A DNA stretch of 64,000 nt from Desulfovibrio sp. Marseille-P6017 (GCA_900604495.1 UWOR01000002.1:310001-374000), one strand, 5' to 3'. Positions 1 through 9,038 are shown, counted from the stretch's first letter. Made by a program: numbers and translations. Notes: generated by a model not told the origin, from the letters alone.

Positions 1-1085
1 ATCTTATAAGTTCTCAACTTAAAGTATTTACAGGTAAAATAGGTGAAGTTATAGGTATTTTACAACCATTTATTATAGGATTTGTAATTGCCTACTTATT
101 AAATTTTATATTAAAATTTTATGAAGAAAAGATAGAAAACATTGATGGATTTAAAAGTATGAGTAAGAAAGTTAGAAGAAGTACTTGTTTACTTTTAACT
201 TATATAACTGCTTTTTTAATTATATACTTATTTATGAACTTCGTTGTACCTCAGGTAATAGAAAGTATAGTTGGATTAGTTAATAATATACCATCATATT
301 TAAATAATCTTACAGTATTACTTGAAGATATAATGAAAAATTTAAACTTAGAGCCTAAGTACTTTGATATTGCAAATGAAAAATTAACTGAAATTGTTAA
401 CTATATAATACAATTTGCAACAGATTTATTACCTATATTAGGAAATTGGGTTGTTAATATAGCATCAAGTATTTGGAATATAATACTAGGATTAATAGTA
501 TCATCTTACTTATTAATAGATAAAGAAAGATTCTATGGAGTAGGAAAGAAAATAGTATATGCTATATCTTCAGAAAGGGTAGCTAATAGAGTTTTTGAAT
601 TGGTAAGTAGAAGTAATTATACCTTTGGTAGGTTTTTAAGTGGAAAAATAATAGATTCAGCTATAATAGGAGTTTTAACATTTATTGTGTTAAATATCTT
701 TAAAATGCCTTATTCAACATTAATATCAGTTATAATAGGTATAACTAATATAATACCATTTTTTGGACCATTCTTTGGTGCAATACCATCAGCTATAATA
801 ATACTATTTGTTTCACCTATAAAGGCTGTATGGTTTTTATTAATAATATTAGTAATACAGCAAATAGATGGGAATATAATAGGTCCTAAAATATTAGGAG
901 ATTCAATTGGAATATCTGCATTCTGGATATTATTTGCATTATTAGTAGCAGGTAAGTTCTTTGGAATTGTAGGTATGGTAATAGGAGTACCTTTATTTGC
1001 TATAATTTATTCTATAATAAAAGAAGTTATAGAAGGCAAATTAAGACGTAAAGGATTACCAGAGGATACAGAAGAATATATGTAA
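1..1085 (+). CDS. AI-2E family transporter (5' truncated by window edge)
   Basis: Multi-pass membrane protein of the AI-2E/YdiK/PerM family (PF01594), which holds efflux or exchange permeases; the substrate cannot be told from sequence. The reading frame is already open at base 3 and runs without a stop into the methionine at 159, encoding a hydrophobic stretch (LQPFIIGFVIAYLLNF), so the ATG at 159 is internal and the true start lies upstream of the window. The C-terminal half has the family's glycine/proline-rich helices (IIGITNIIPFFGPFFGAIPS, then QQIDGNIIGPKILGDSIG). A hairpin terminator follows at once, so it ends its transcript. Family assignment is firm; substrate unknown. Confidence 0.88.
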   Translation, partial: LISSQLKVFTGKIGEVIGILQPFIIGFVIAYLLNFILKFYEEKIENIDGFKSMSKKVRRSTCLLLTYITAFLIIYLFMNFVVPQVIESIVGLVNNIPSYLNNLTVLLEDIMKNLNLEPKYFDIANEKLTEIVNYIIQFATDLLPILGNWVVNIASSIWNIILGLIVSSYLLIDKERFYGVGKKIVYAISSERVANRVFELVSRSNYTFGRFLSGKIIDSAIIGVLTFIVLNIFKMPYSTLISVIIGITNIIPFFGPFFGAIPSAIIILFVSPIKAVWFLLIILVIQQIDGNIIGPKILGDSIGISAFWILFALLVAGKFFGIVGMVIGVPLFAIIYSIIKEVIEGKLRRKGLPEDTEEYM

Positions 1086-1092
1086 ACAGAAA

Positions 1093-1146
1093 AGATTGTC
1101 TCAAAGTAACTATTAAAATGTTAAAAATTGAGGCAATCTATTTTTA
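1093..1146 (+). terminator. Rho-independent terminator of the AI-2E gene
   Basis: A 12-bp stem with one G-T wobble (1093-1104 with 1128-1139) is followed by a T-rich run, eight bases after the stop codon. Confidence 0.8.
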
Positions 1147-1165
1147 ATTAAGAGGAGGAATAAAA

Positions 1166-1855
1166 GTGAAGATAACATACATTCATCATAGTTGCTTTAG
1201 TGTAGAATTAGATAAAGTTACATTACTATTTGATTATTTTAAAGGGGATTTACCTAAATTTGATAAAGATAAAAAATTATACGTATTTTCAAGTCATCAG
1301 CATCATGATCACTTTAATTCAATTATATTCGATTTAGAAAAAGAGTATAAAAATATTAAATATATTCTTTCTAATGATATAAACTGTAGAAAATCAGAAA
1401 ACACAGTTTTTGTAGGTCCAAATGAAGATATAGAAGTAGATAGATTAAGAATAAGAACATTAGAGTCTACAGATTTAGGAGTTGCATTTATTATTACGTT
1501 AGATGGAAAAACTCTATATCATGCGGGTGACTTAAATTGGTGGCACTGGGAAGGGGAAAATACTGATGCTCAAAATAAGGATGCAGGAGATAGGTTCAAA
1601 CATGAAATGAAAAAATTAAAGGATAAAAAAGTAGATGTTGCATTTTTACCTCTTGATTCTAGACAAGGAGAGCAATTCTATTTAGGATTTAATGAATTTA
1701 TGAATATGACGGATACTAAATATGCTTTTCCAATGCATTTTTGGAGAACATATAGCATTATAGATAAGTTAAAAGAAATGGATATGGCAAGTTCATATAA
1801 AGATAGAGTTGTTAAAATAAATAAAGAAAATGAAGTATTTGAAATAGAACTATAG
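1166..1855 (+). CDS. MBL-fold metallo-hydrolase
   Basis: Soluble metallo-beta-lactamase-fold hydrolase of about 230 residues, of the UlaG/YtkL-like 'MBL fold metallo-hydrolase' group. The metal-binding signature HQHHDH sits at residues 44-49. A further HAGDLNWWHWEGE segment lies near residue 118 and a late histidine (MHFW) near residue 191. The start is a GTG with a strong AGGAGG seven bases upstream. It stands alone between a terminator and the next signal-peptide gene, so context gives no substrate. No defect seen. Confidence 0.85.
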   Translation: MKITYIHHSCFSVELDKVTLLFDYFKGDLPKFDKDKKLYVFSSHQHHDHFNSIIFDLEKEYKNIKYILSNDINCRKSENTVFVGPNEDIEVDRLRIRTLESTDLGVAFIITLDGKTLYHAGDLNWWHWEGENTDAQNKDAGDRFKHEMKKLKDKKVDVAFLPLDSRQGEQFYLGFNEFMNMTDTKYAFPMHFWRTYSIIDKLKEMDMASSYKDRVVKINKENEVFEIEL

Positions 1856-1919
1856 CATAACTTAGAAGTTATAATAATAGAATCTCTATAGAAAGCAAAT
1901 ATTTATATGGAGGGCTATT

Positions 1920-2987
1920 ATGAAAAAAAGGATTATTTATATTTTTACTACTATTGTAATTCTTATGTTTAGTATTGTTGCTTTTGCAGAAGATACAACT
2001 ACATCATCAAATTTATTTTCATGTGATAGTAACATAGCTGTAAATAAAGATGTAGATGGTGATGTTTATACATTTGGAAATAGTATAAGTATAGGCAATA
2101 TTATAGGCGGAGATATTATAAGTGCAGGTAGAGACATTAATATACAATCAAGTGAAGTAAAAGGAAATATAAGAACTGCAAGTCAGACAGTAAATATAGA
2201 TGTAGGTAGAACTAAAAATATAACTGTAGCAGGTGAAAGTATTAATATAGGGGATAAGACTAATGCCAATGCAATATATTTAGCAGCAAGTGATATAAGT
2301 TTTAAAGGTGAAACTAATGACTTTTATGCAAGTGCACAAACTATAGTAATAGATGGTACTGTGAATGGAAATTTAAATGTGGATTGTGAAAATATAACTT
2401 TTACAGAAAATGCAGTGGTTAAAGGTAATATTAAGGTTAAATCATCTAATGAACCAAATTTAAATTCAAAAATGTCTATGTCAGATATAGACTATGAAAA
2501 AATTACAACTAATAATGAAGAAGAAGGTATATTTACTAAATCAAATATAGTAGATTTTTTGATAAGCTTAGTTGCAGCTATAATAACTGGATTAATTTTA
2601 TATGTATTACTTAATAAGTCATTGTTTGGATTTGATAGAAAATTAAGTAAATCTTATAAATATTTATTAATAGGATTAGCTGTACTTATTATAATGCCAA
2701 TACTATCATTACTTCTTATTATTAGCGTTATATGTGTACCCGTTGGTATAATAATCTTAATTTTATATGGAATAATAATATACTTATGCCCAGTTATTTT
2801 AGGTATAATTTTAGGCCAATTAATTTTATCAAAACAAAATCCAATACTTCAAGTTTTATTAGGTATATTAATAATTAAAGTTTTATTACTAATACCGTAT
2901 ATAAGCTTTATTATATGGTTTTTAAGTGTATTATTTATATTAGGTTTAATTACTATGAAGCTATATAGCTATATATGTAAAAAATAA
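1920..2987 (+). CDS. Secreted bactofilin-like (polymer-forming) membrane protein
   Basis: Begins with a signal peptide (about residues 1-23, ending ..SIVAFA-ED). About 150 residues of short beta-repeat pattern follow (G-[ND]-[IV] steps such as VNKDVDGDVYTFGNSISIGN), typical of bactofilin/polymer-forming cytoskeletal right-handed beta-solenoids (DUF583 type). After a polar linker, the C-terminal ~140 residues hold four or so hydrophobic helices. Exported bactofilin-like heads tied to a membrane tail are known as a conserved but poorly characterised clostridial type. The topology suggests the solenoid is outside the cell, unlike classic cytoplasmic bactofilins. Function unknown. Confidence 0.75.
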   Translation: MKKRIIYIFTTIVILMFSIVAFAEDTTTSSNLFSCDSNIAVNKDVDGDVYTFGNSISIGNIIGGDIISAGRDINIQSSEVKGNIRTASQTVNIDVGRTKNITVAGESINIGDKTNANAIYLAASDISFKGETNDFYASAQTIVIDGTVNGNLNVDCENITFTENAVVKGNIKVKSSNEPNLNSKMSMSDIDYEKITTNNEEEGIFTKSNIVDFLISLVAAIITGLILYVLLNKSLFGFDRKLSKSYKYLLIGLAVLIIMPILSLLLIISVICVPVGIIILILYGIIIYLCPVILGIILGQLILSKQNPILQVLLGILIIKVLLLIPYISFIIWFLSVLFILGLITMKLYSYICKK

Positions 2988-3013
2988 AATAGCAACATTT
3001 AGTTGCTATTTTA
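2987..3013 (+). terminator. Rho-independent terminator after the bactofilin-like gene
   Basis: ATAGCAAC (2989-2996), a 5-base loop, GTTGCTAT (3002-3009), then TTTT. It overlaps the stop codon. Confidence 0.75.
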
Positions 3014-3028
3014 TAAAGGAGGTCTTTA

Positions 3029-3070
3029 ATGAACTGGGATCAGCTGTTGAGAATACATGCTAAGTATTAA
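3029..3070 (+). CDS. 13-codon upstream ORF (possible leader peptide)
   Basis: ATG preceded by a near-perfect Shine-Dalgarno (AAAGGAGG, 5 bases spacing) opens a 13-codon ORF encoding MNWDQLLRIHAKY, then TAA. It lies in the leader of the potassium-channel gene, upstream of an alternative-pairing terminator. It could be a regulatory leader peptide. Alternatively it could be the decayed start of another gene: MNW-x-x-LL resembles, from memory, the start of some dGTPase-family proteins, but nothing else of such a gene follows. Translation is likely from the ribosome site alone; role unproven. Confidence 0.4.
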   Translation: MNWDQLLRIHAKY

Positions 3071-3209
3071 AGAGCTTTAATAGGCTATATCAGTATTATG
3101 TGTAAAAAGAGATTTACTATTCTAATATATAAGGATATACAACAATGAATAAATATTTTAATAACCTCCAAACTAATTACTGATATAGTAAGTTGTCTGG
3201 AGGTTTTTT
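3071..3209 (+). promoter_or_regulatory. Attenuator-like leader with terminator covering the channel gene's RBS
   Basis: The terminator stem is CCTCCA (3165-3170) with TGGAGG (3198-3203), plus inner pairs AACT/AGTT and TACT/AGTA, and six T's at 3204-3209. The 3' arm contains the only Shine-Dalgarno of the GTG start at 3212. Bases 3085-3095 (CTATATCAGTA) are perfectly complementary to 3178-3188 (TACTGATATAG) inside the terminator, so an alternative 11-bp pairing would open it. This is the geometry of an attenuator or riboswitch expression platform. I do not recognise a known aptamer in the sequence between. Confidence 0.5.
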
Positions 3210-3211
3210 GT

Positions 3212-4273
3212 GTGAATGAATGTAAGTGGACATCTGTTCATAATCAAGGATTAAAATGTTGTAGAAAAGCAGATGCATCTGGATATTGTATATTTCATAA
3301 AGAAAATAAAAATAGAGAGGAAAATTCATTATTTATATATTTGATAATGAAAGAAAAGATAAGTGACTTTAGAGGATTTGTATTTGAAGATGATTTTATT
3401 ATAAGAGACGTAATTAAATATGATTATTTAAAACTAAACTTTGACGAAGCAATATTTAAGAAAAAGGTATTTTTAAATAAGTATAATTTTAAAAAAAACC
3501 TTACTTTAAATTATACTGATTTTAGAGGGTATACAACTTTTGAAAGTTCAATTTTCCAAGAAAATTTAGAACTTAATAAAACTAAGTTTAATAAAAAATA
3601 CATAGCCAATAAAGCCTTTGAAAAGGTACATTTTAACGGACAAGCATTTGTAATAACAAGTGTAAAAAACTTACCTCGATTAGAAGGTATAATTTTTAGT
3701 CCATGTACAAAATTAGTATTAAGGTATGTTAAATATTCAAAAGCACATGCTTTATATGGAAAAATAAATTATAGAATAGCTAGAACGCAAGCTAATATAA
3801 TTGGTGATAATGAAAGAATAGGATACTATTATTATAATGAAAGAAATTATGCCAGTAAAATAATGAAAAGCAGTGACTATCCTAAGTATAGTGAATATTT
3901 AAATGAAAAATTTTTTGATAATTTATCTAAATATACAATAGGATATGGAGAAAAACCACGGAGGCTATTAGTAACCACTGTAATTGTAATTAGCATGTTT
4001 ACTTTTTTATATATGTTTTGTGGGGTTAAAAACTCTAAGGGGATATTTATAGGTATAGACTTAAATAATATAAAAAACTATTCAATAAAAGACGTGTTGG
4101 ATATATATTTAGATTTATGGTATTTTAGCACGGTAACATTTACCACATTAGGTTATGGAGATTTAACAGTTAGTACATTCTTTGGAAAAATACTAGTCTG
4201 TATAGAAGCTTTTGCAGGTGTAACAATAGGTTCTACATGGGCATCATTGGTAATAAAAAGGATGATAAGGTAA
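3212..4273 (+). CDS. Two-TM potassium channel with pentapeptide-like and Cys/His N-terminal domains
   Basis: The C-terminal ~110 residues form a two-helix ion-channel module (PF07885): a TM segment near 252-270, a pore helix, the K+ selectivity filter TTLGYGD (residues 311-317) and a second TM helix at the end. The N-terminus has a compact Cys/His cluster (C4, C16, C17, C26, H29) that could bind a metal. Residues ~45-140 show degenerate pentapeptide-like repeats (FRGFVFEDDF, FDEAIFKK, YTDFRGY, FESSIF, LNKTKF). Start is GTG with GGAGG eight bases upstream, inside a terminator hairpin. The pentapeptide-plus-channel architecture is known; the role of the Cys/His head is unknown. Confidence 0.85.
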   Translation: MNECKWTSVHNQGLKCCRKADASGYCIFHKENKNREENSLFIYLIMKEKISDFRGFVFEDDFIIRDVIKYDYLKLNFDEAIFKKKVFLNKYNFKKNLTLNYTDFRGYTTFESSIFQENLELNKTKFNKKYIANKAFEKVHFNGQAFVITSVKNLPRLEGIIFSPCTKLVLRYVKYSKAHALYGKINYRIARTQANIIGDNERIGYYYYNERNYASKIMKSSDYPKYSEYLNEKFFDNLSKYTIGYGEKPRRLLVTTVIVISMFTFLYMFCGVKNSKGIFIGIDLNNIKNYSIKDVLDIYLDLWYFSTVTFTTLGYGDLTVSTFFGKILVCIEAFAGVTIGSTWASLVIKRMIR

Positions 4274-4355
4274 GTTAGTAAATAATTACTGATATAAATT
4301 TTACTTATAAGGCAAAAAATAAGATAGACTTATTAAATCTGAGAAGGTGAGATCT

Positions 4356-5537
4356 TTGAAAAAGGGAGCACAAAAATTACTAATACTTATAATCATCTTG
4401 ACATTTGTAACTCCTACAAACGTTTATGCTTTAGATAAGATAGATAAGTATTCAAAATCATCAATCTTAATAGACCAAGATACAGGCAGAGTTTTATATG
4501 AAAAAGAACCTGATGCAAAAAGACCTTTAGCTAGTTTAAGTAAAATGATGACTTTTTTAATTGCAATAGAGGCTATAGAAAATAAAGAAGTAAATGCAAA
4601 TGATATAGTCAAAATTGATAAAAATATAGCTAAAGTAAGAGGCTCAAGCTATCACTTAAAAGAAGGAGAAGAAGTTCCTTTAATTGAGCTTATGAAAGGT
4701 CTTATGATAGTATCTGGTAATGATGCATCTATTGGTATAGCAAGACACATTTGTAAAGATGAAAAAGCATTCGTTCAAAGAATGAACAAAAGAGCAAAAG
4801 AACTTGGCATGGTAAATACTTACTTTGTAAATCCTAATGGACTACCTATATATAGTTTGAGTGATCCAAAAGCTCAACCAATGCAAAATATATCAACAGC
4901 AAGAGATATATCAATTTTAGCAAAATATATGTTTGATCATTATGAAAAACAAGTAACATCAATTACTGATATGTCAACTTACTCAAATCCTAAAAGAGGA
5001 TTTGTAAAAAATAACACAAATGCATTACTTAGAATAATACCTGAAGTAGATGGAATAAAAACTGGGTATACAGGAAATGCTGGATATTGTTTAGCATTTT
5101 CAATGAAAATAAATAAAAATGAAGATAATGAAAGAGACAGAAGAGTTATAGGTGTAGTTCTTGGTGCTAATCATAAAGACAAAAGAATTTCAGCTGCAAT
5201 ATCAATGTTAGATTATGCTAAGAATGATTTTAAAAGTGAAACTTTACTACAAAAAGGAACTTTAATTGGGAAAAGATATATAAAGAAAATAAATGACCTT
5301 GAAGTAACTTTAGTAGCAGAAGATGAAGTATATGCAGTAATAAACAAAGAAGAAAATTTAAAATCTCAAGTTACATTTAAAGAAATAACTTATCCTATTA
5401 AAAAAGGTGATGTGCTAGGTGTAATAAAATACTACACAAATAATGGAGACATATTAGGTAGTGTAAATATAGTTAGTGCAAATGATGTAGATAATGTATC
5501 TTTCATCAATAAAATTAAAATATTATTCTTTGAGTAA
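4356..5537 (+). CDS. dacF: D-alanyl-D-alanine carboxypeptidase (DacF/PBP5-like)
   Basis: Serine-type D-Ala-D-Ala carboxypeptidase (peptidase S11) that trims the terminal D-Ala of peptidoglycan stem peptides outside the membrane. A signal peptide covers about residues 1-26 (..NVYA-LDKID). Catalytic motifs are S60-L-S-K63, SGN near residue 120 and KTG (IKTGYTGNAGYC) near residue 232. A C-terminal beta-rich PBP5_C-like domain follows, with a short hydrophobic end (INKIKILFF) as membrane anchor. I chose TTG at 4356, spaced 6-8 bases from GAAGGTG; a GTG at 4347 is in frame but overlaps that site. The symbol is by similarity only. No obvious terminator precedes rpsB. Confidence 0.88.
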   Translation: MKKGAQKLLILIIILTFVTPTNVYALDKIDKYSKSSILIDQDTGRVLYEKEPDAKRPLASLSKMMTFLIAIEAIENKEVNANDIVKIDKNIAKVRGSSYHLKEGEEVPLIELMKGLMIVSGNDASIGIARHICKDEKAFVQRMNKRAKELGMVNTYFVNPNGLPIYSLSDPKAQPMQNISTARDISILAKYMFDHYEKQVTSITDMSTYSNPKRGFVKNNTNALLRIIPEVDGIKTGYTGNAGYCLAFSMKINKNEDNERDRRVIGVVLGANHKDKRISAAISMLDYAKNDFKSETLLQKGTLIGKRYIKKINDLEVTLVAEDEVYAVINKEENLKSQVTFKEITYPIKKGDVLGVIKYYTNNGDILGSVNIVSANDVDNVSFINKIKILFFE

Positions 5538-5597
5538 ATAAATACAAATTTGGATATAATTCAAAGGATAAATACAAAAATATATGATAATAAAATG

Positions 5598-5626
5598 TTG
5601 TATTTTATAAAACCCTATGTTATACT
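5598..5626 (+). promoter_or_regulatory. Sigma-A promoter of the rpsB operon
   Basis: -35 TTGTAT (5598-5603), 17-base spacer, extended -10 TGTTATACT (hexamer 5621-5626). It lies about 120 bases before rpsB, leaving a structured leader. Confidence 0.75.
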
Positions 5627-5654
5627 ACTAGAGGTGAAAAAATAAAATATAATT

Positions 5655-5740
5655 AATCACACACGGTGATGGGATCCTTAAAAGGTGCCCAATGAGGTTT
5701 TTTAGGGAGTTGATCACACCGGAGGTATAAAACCAAGGAG
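5655..5740 (+). promoter_or_regulatory. Structured rpsB 5' leader (candidate S2 autoregulatory RNA)
   Basis: The untranslated leader folds on paper into nested helices. CGGTG (5664-5668) pairs with CACCG (5717-5721), and CCTTAAA (5676-5682) with TTTAGGG (5700-5706, one wobble). A loop holds GGTGCCCAATGAGG. It lies between promoter and Shine-Dalgarno (AAGGAGG, 5735-5741). Ribosomal-protein leaders commonly bind the protein to shut off translation; binding by S2 here is inference. Confidence 0.45.
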
Positions 5741-5748
5741 GTAAAGCA

Positions 5749-6471
5749 ATGTCAGTAATATCAATGAAACAATTATTAGAAGCTGGTGTTCACTTCGGAC
5801 ATCAAACTAGAAGATGGAACCCTAAAATGGCTAAATTCATCTTCACAGAAAGAAACGGAATCTATATAATAGATTTACAAAAAACAGTTAAGAAAGTAGA
5901 AGAAGCTTACAGATTCACTAAAGAAATAGCTGAAACTGGAAAGCCAATCTTATTCGTAGGAACTAAGAAGCAAGCTCAAGAAGCTATAAAAGAAGAAGCT
6001 GAAAGATGTGGAATGTTCTACGTTAACGAAAGATGGTTAGGTGGAATGTTAACAAACCACAAAACTATACAAACTAGAATAAACAAATTAAGAGAATTAG
6101 AAAGAATGGAAAACGAAGGTGTATTCAACGTTCTTCCTAAGAAAGAAGTTATAAAATTAAGAGCTGAAAAAGAAAAATTAGAAAAATATTTAAATGGTAT
6201 AAAAGATATGCCTGAATTACCAGGAGCTATATTCGTAGTAGACCCAAGAAAAGAAAATATAGCTATACAAGAAGCTCATAGATTAGGAATCCCAGTAATA
6301 GGTATAGTAGATACTAACTGTGATCCAGATGAATTAGATTACGCAATACCAGGAAATGACGATGCTATAAGAGCTGTTAAGTTAATAACTGGAGCTATGG
6401 CTACTGCTATAATAGAAGGTAGACAAGCAATAGCTGACGAAGCTGAAGAAGTATCTGAAGATCAAGAATAA
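5749..6471 (+). CDS. rpsB: 30S ribosomal protein S2
   Basis: Small-subunit protein uS2, 240 residues, the normal length. It opens with the family start [20 protein letters not shown] and keeps the hallmark blocks [44 protein letters not shown] and PVIGIVDTN. Start ATG with AAGGAGG eight bases upstream. It is followed by tsf, the classic rpsB-tsf pair, with a strong intercistronic hairpin between them. A long acidic tail ends the protein. Identification is certain. Confidence 0.98.
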   Translation: MSVISMKQLLEAGVHFGHQTRRWNPKMAKFIFTERNGIYIIDLQKTVKKVEEAYRFTKEIAETGKPILFVGTKKQAQEAIKEEAERCGMFYVNERWLGGMLTNHKTIQTRINKLRELERMENEGVFNVLPKKEVIKLRAEKEKLEKYLNGIKDMPELPGAIFVVDPRKENIAIQEAHRLGIPVIGIVDTNCDPDELDYAIPGNDDAIRAVKLITGAMATAIIEGRQAIADEAEEVSEDQE

Positions 6472-6481
6472 TTAAAAACTA

Positions 6482-6508
6482 AATGGTAAGGGTCATTCCC
6501 TTACCATT
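6482..6508 (+). other. Intercistronic hairpin between rpsB and tsf
   Basis: Perfect 11-bp stem AATGGTAAGGG / CCCTTACCATT with a five-base loop and no T-run after it. More likely a partial attenuator or an mRNA processing/stability element that sets S2:Ts ratios than a full terminator. Confidence 0.6.
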
Positions 6509-6532
6509 AATAATATATAGGAGGAATTTAAA

Positions 6533-7441
6533 ATGGCTATAACTGCACAAATGGTTAAAGAGTTAAGAGAAAACACTGGCGCTGGAATGATGGACTGTAA
6601 AAAAGCTTTACAAGAAGCTGAAGGAAACATGGAAAGAGCTGTTGATATATTAAGAGAAAAAGGTTTATCTAAAGCTGCTAAGAAAGCAGATAGAGTTGCT
6701 GCTGAAGGTTTAGTTGCAATAGAAATGAACGCTGACAATACTGCTGCTGTAGTAGTAGAAGTAAACTCAGAAACAGACTTCGTTGCTAAAAACGAAGATT
6801 TCAAAGTATTCGTTAAGGATGCTGCTGAAATGGCTTTAGCTTCAGAAGCTAAAGATGTTGCTGCTTTATTAGCAGAAACTCACAAAGAAGGTAAAGCATT
6901 ACAAGATGTTTTAAATGATAGAGTTGCTAAAATAGGTGAAAAATTAGACTTAAGAAGATTTGAAAAAGTAACTACTGAAGGACAAATAGCAGGTTACATA
7001 CATGGTGGAGGAAAGATAGGAGTTCTTGTTGAACTTTTAACTTCTGCTAAGAACGATGAATTAATAGCTATGGGAAGAGATATAGCTATGCAAGTTGCTG
7101 CAATGAATCCAAAATATGTTTCTAGAAACGATGTTGATCCTGAGTACATAGCTCACGAAACAGAAATATTAACTCAACAAGCTTTAAACGAAGGAAAGCC
7201 AGCTAACATAGTTGAAAAAATGATAAAAGGTAGACTTGAAAAGCAATTAAAAGAAGTTTGTCTTTTAGAACAACCTTTCGTTAAAAACGGAGACTTAACA
7301 GTTAAGCAATTAGTTGCTGAAACTGCTAAAAAACTTGGAACTGAAATAGAAGTAGGAAGAGTTGTAAGATTCGAAGTTGGTGAAGGTATAGAAAAGAAAG
7401 AAGAAAACTTTGCAGAAGAAGTTGCTAAGCAACTTAAGTAA
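6533..7441 (+). CDS. tsf: Translation elongation factor Ts
   Basis: Nucleotide-exchange factor for EF-Tu, 302 residues. It starts with the UBA-like N-terminal domain (MAITAQMVKELRENTGAGMM, then DCKKAL), carries the signature VVVEVNSETDFVAKNEDF around residue 72, and a dimerisation core (GYIHGGGKIGVLVEL). Start ATG with AGGAGG ahead. Transcribed with rpsB and closed by a terminator, so pyrH may also have its own promoter (TATAAT at 7506-7511, weak -35). Confidence 0.98.
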   Translation: MAITAQMVKELRENTGAGMMDCKKALQEAEGNMERAVDILREKGLSKAAKKADRVAAEGLVAIEMNADNTAAVVVEVNSETDFVAKNEDFKVFVKDAAEMALASEAKDVAALLAETHKEGKALQDVLNDRVAKIGEKLDLRRFEKVTTEGQIAGYIHGGGKIGVLVELLTSAKNDELIAMGRDIAMQVAAMNPKYVSRNDVDPEYIAHETEILTQQALNEGKPANIVEKMIKGRLEKQLKEVCLLEQPFVKNGDLTVKQLVAETAKKLGTEIEVGRVVRFEVGEGIEKKEENFAEEVAKQLK

Positions 7442-7450
7442 TTAACCAAA

Positions 7451-7477
7451 AGAGAGCACTTACGTGTTCTCTTTTTT
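7451..7477 (+). terminator. Terminator after tsf
   Basis: AGAGAGCAC (7451-7459) pairs with GTGTTCTCT (7464-7472, one wobble), then six T's. Confidence 0.8.
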
Positions 7478-7518
7478 AGAAATGTAAGAAAATTTGTAAA
7501 ATACATATAATAAAATAG

Positions 7519-8247
<729 letters not shown>

Positions 8248-8275
8248 TAGATAATACTTTAAGGAGGCAATTAAT

Positions 8276-8830
8276 ATGAAAGCAGTACACGCTGAGTTAA
8301 AAACAAAAATGGACAAAACAATAGAAGCACTTAAGTTTGAATTTACAACTATAAGAGCTGGAAAAGCAAACCCTCAAATGTTAGATAAAATAAGAGTTGA
8401 CTACTATGGAACTCCAACACCAATAAATCAAATAGGAGCTATATCTGTTCCAGAACCAAGAACTTTAATGATAAGCCCTTGGGATAAGTCTGCTATGAGT
8501 GAAATAGAAAAAGCTATAAGAAACTCTGACTTAGGACTTAACCCAACTAGTGATGGTGAAGTTATAAGAATAAATGTACCAGCATTAACAGAAGAAAGAA
8601 GAAGAGAATTAGCTAAGAAAGCTCATAAAGTAGCTGAAGAATTCAAAGTTAGACTTAGAAACGAAAGAAGAGATGCTAACGATAAATTCAAGAAAATGGA
8701 AAAAGAAGGCGAAATAACAGCTGACGAATTAAAGAAAGCTCAAGAAGACGTTCAAAAAACTACTGATAAATATGTTAAAGATATAGATACATTATTAGCT
8801 GCTAAAGAAGCAGATATAATGGCTGTTTAA
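8276..8830 (+). CDS. frr: Ribosome recycling factor
   Basis: RRF splits post-termination ribosomes with EF-G. 184 residues, normal length. Characteristic segments: FTTIRAGKANPQMLDKIRVD, YYGTPTPINQIGAISVPEPR, DLGLNPTSDG and LTEERRRELAKKAHKVAEE, ending in a coiled-coil arm. ATG preceded by AAGGAGG. The small next gene begins five bases after the stop, so the two are co-translated or nearly so. Confidence 0.97.
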   Translation: MKAVHAELKTKMDKTIEALKFEFTTIRAGKANPQMLDKIRVDYYGTPTPINQIGAISVPEPRTLMISPWDKSAMSEIEKAIRNSDLGLNPTSDGEVIRINVPALTEERRRELAKKAHKVAEEFKVRLRNERRDANDKFKKMEKEGEITADELKKAQEDVQKTTDKYVKDIDTLLAAKEADIMAV

Positions 8831-8834
8831 TAAA

Positions 8835-9038
8835 GTGAATAAATATTACGAACTTTTAGGCCTTCATTTAGATGATGTAAAAAAGTTTTTTGAAAGAGAA
8901 AATATTAATTATACTATAAAAAGTATTCAAGGAAATAAAGATAAGGATAAACTTATTATTCCTAAGGTTATAAAAATAACTGAATTAGAAGATGGTGTAG
9001 AATTAATAGTCACATACTTTTCTGACTCCTTAAAATAA
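8835..9038 (+). CDS. Conserved-position small protein between frr and uppS (unknown)
   Basis: 67 residues, GTG start five bases after the frr stop, with no clear Shine-Dalgarno of its own, so it probably depends on translational coupling. Sequence begins MNKYYELLGLHLDDVKKFFE, is charged, lacks TM helices and cysteines, and ends in a beta-like pattern (VELIVTYFSDSLK). I do not recognise a domain. A small ORF at this place exists, to my memory, in Clostridioides relatives, which favours a real gene. Its stop codon lies within a perfect 11-bp hairpin. Confidence 0.6.
   Translation: MNKYYELLGLHLDDVKKFFERENINYTIKSIQGNKDKDKLIIPKVIKITELEDGVELIVTYFSDSLK

Noticed and set aside
3071..3164. Possible ydaO (c-di-AMP) or GEMM (c-di-GMP) riboswitch before the K+ channel
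   Set aside because: The conserved core sequences of those aptamers, as I know them, are not in this stretch; only the pairing architecture is riboswitch-like.
6493..6804. 103-codon minus-strand ORF over the rpsB-tsf junction
   Set aside because: Shadow of tsf; no ribosome site and low-complexity translation.
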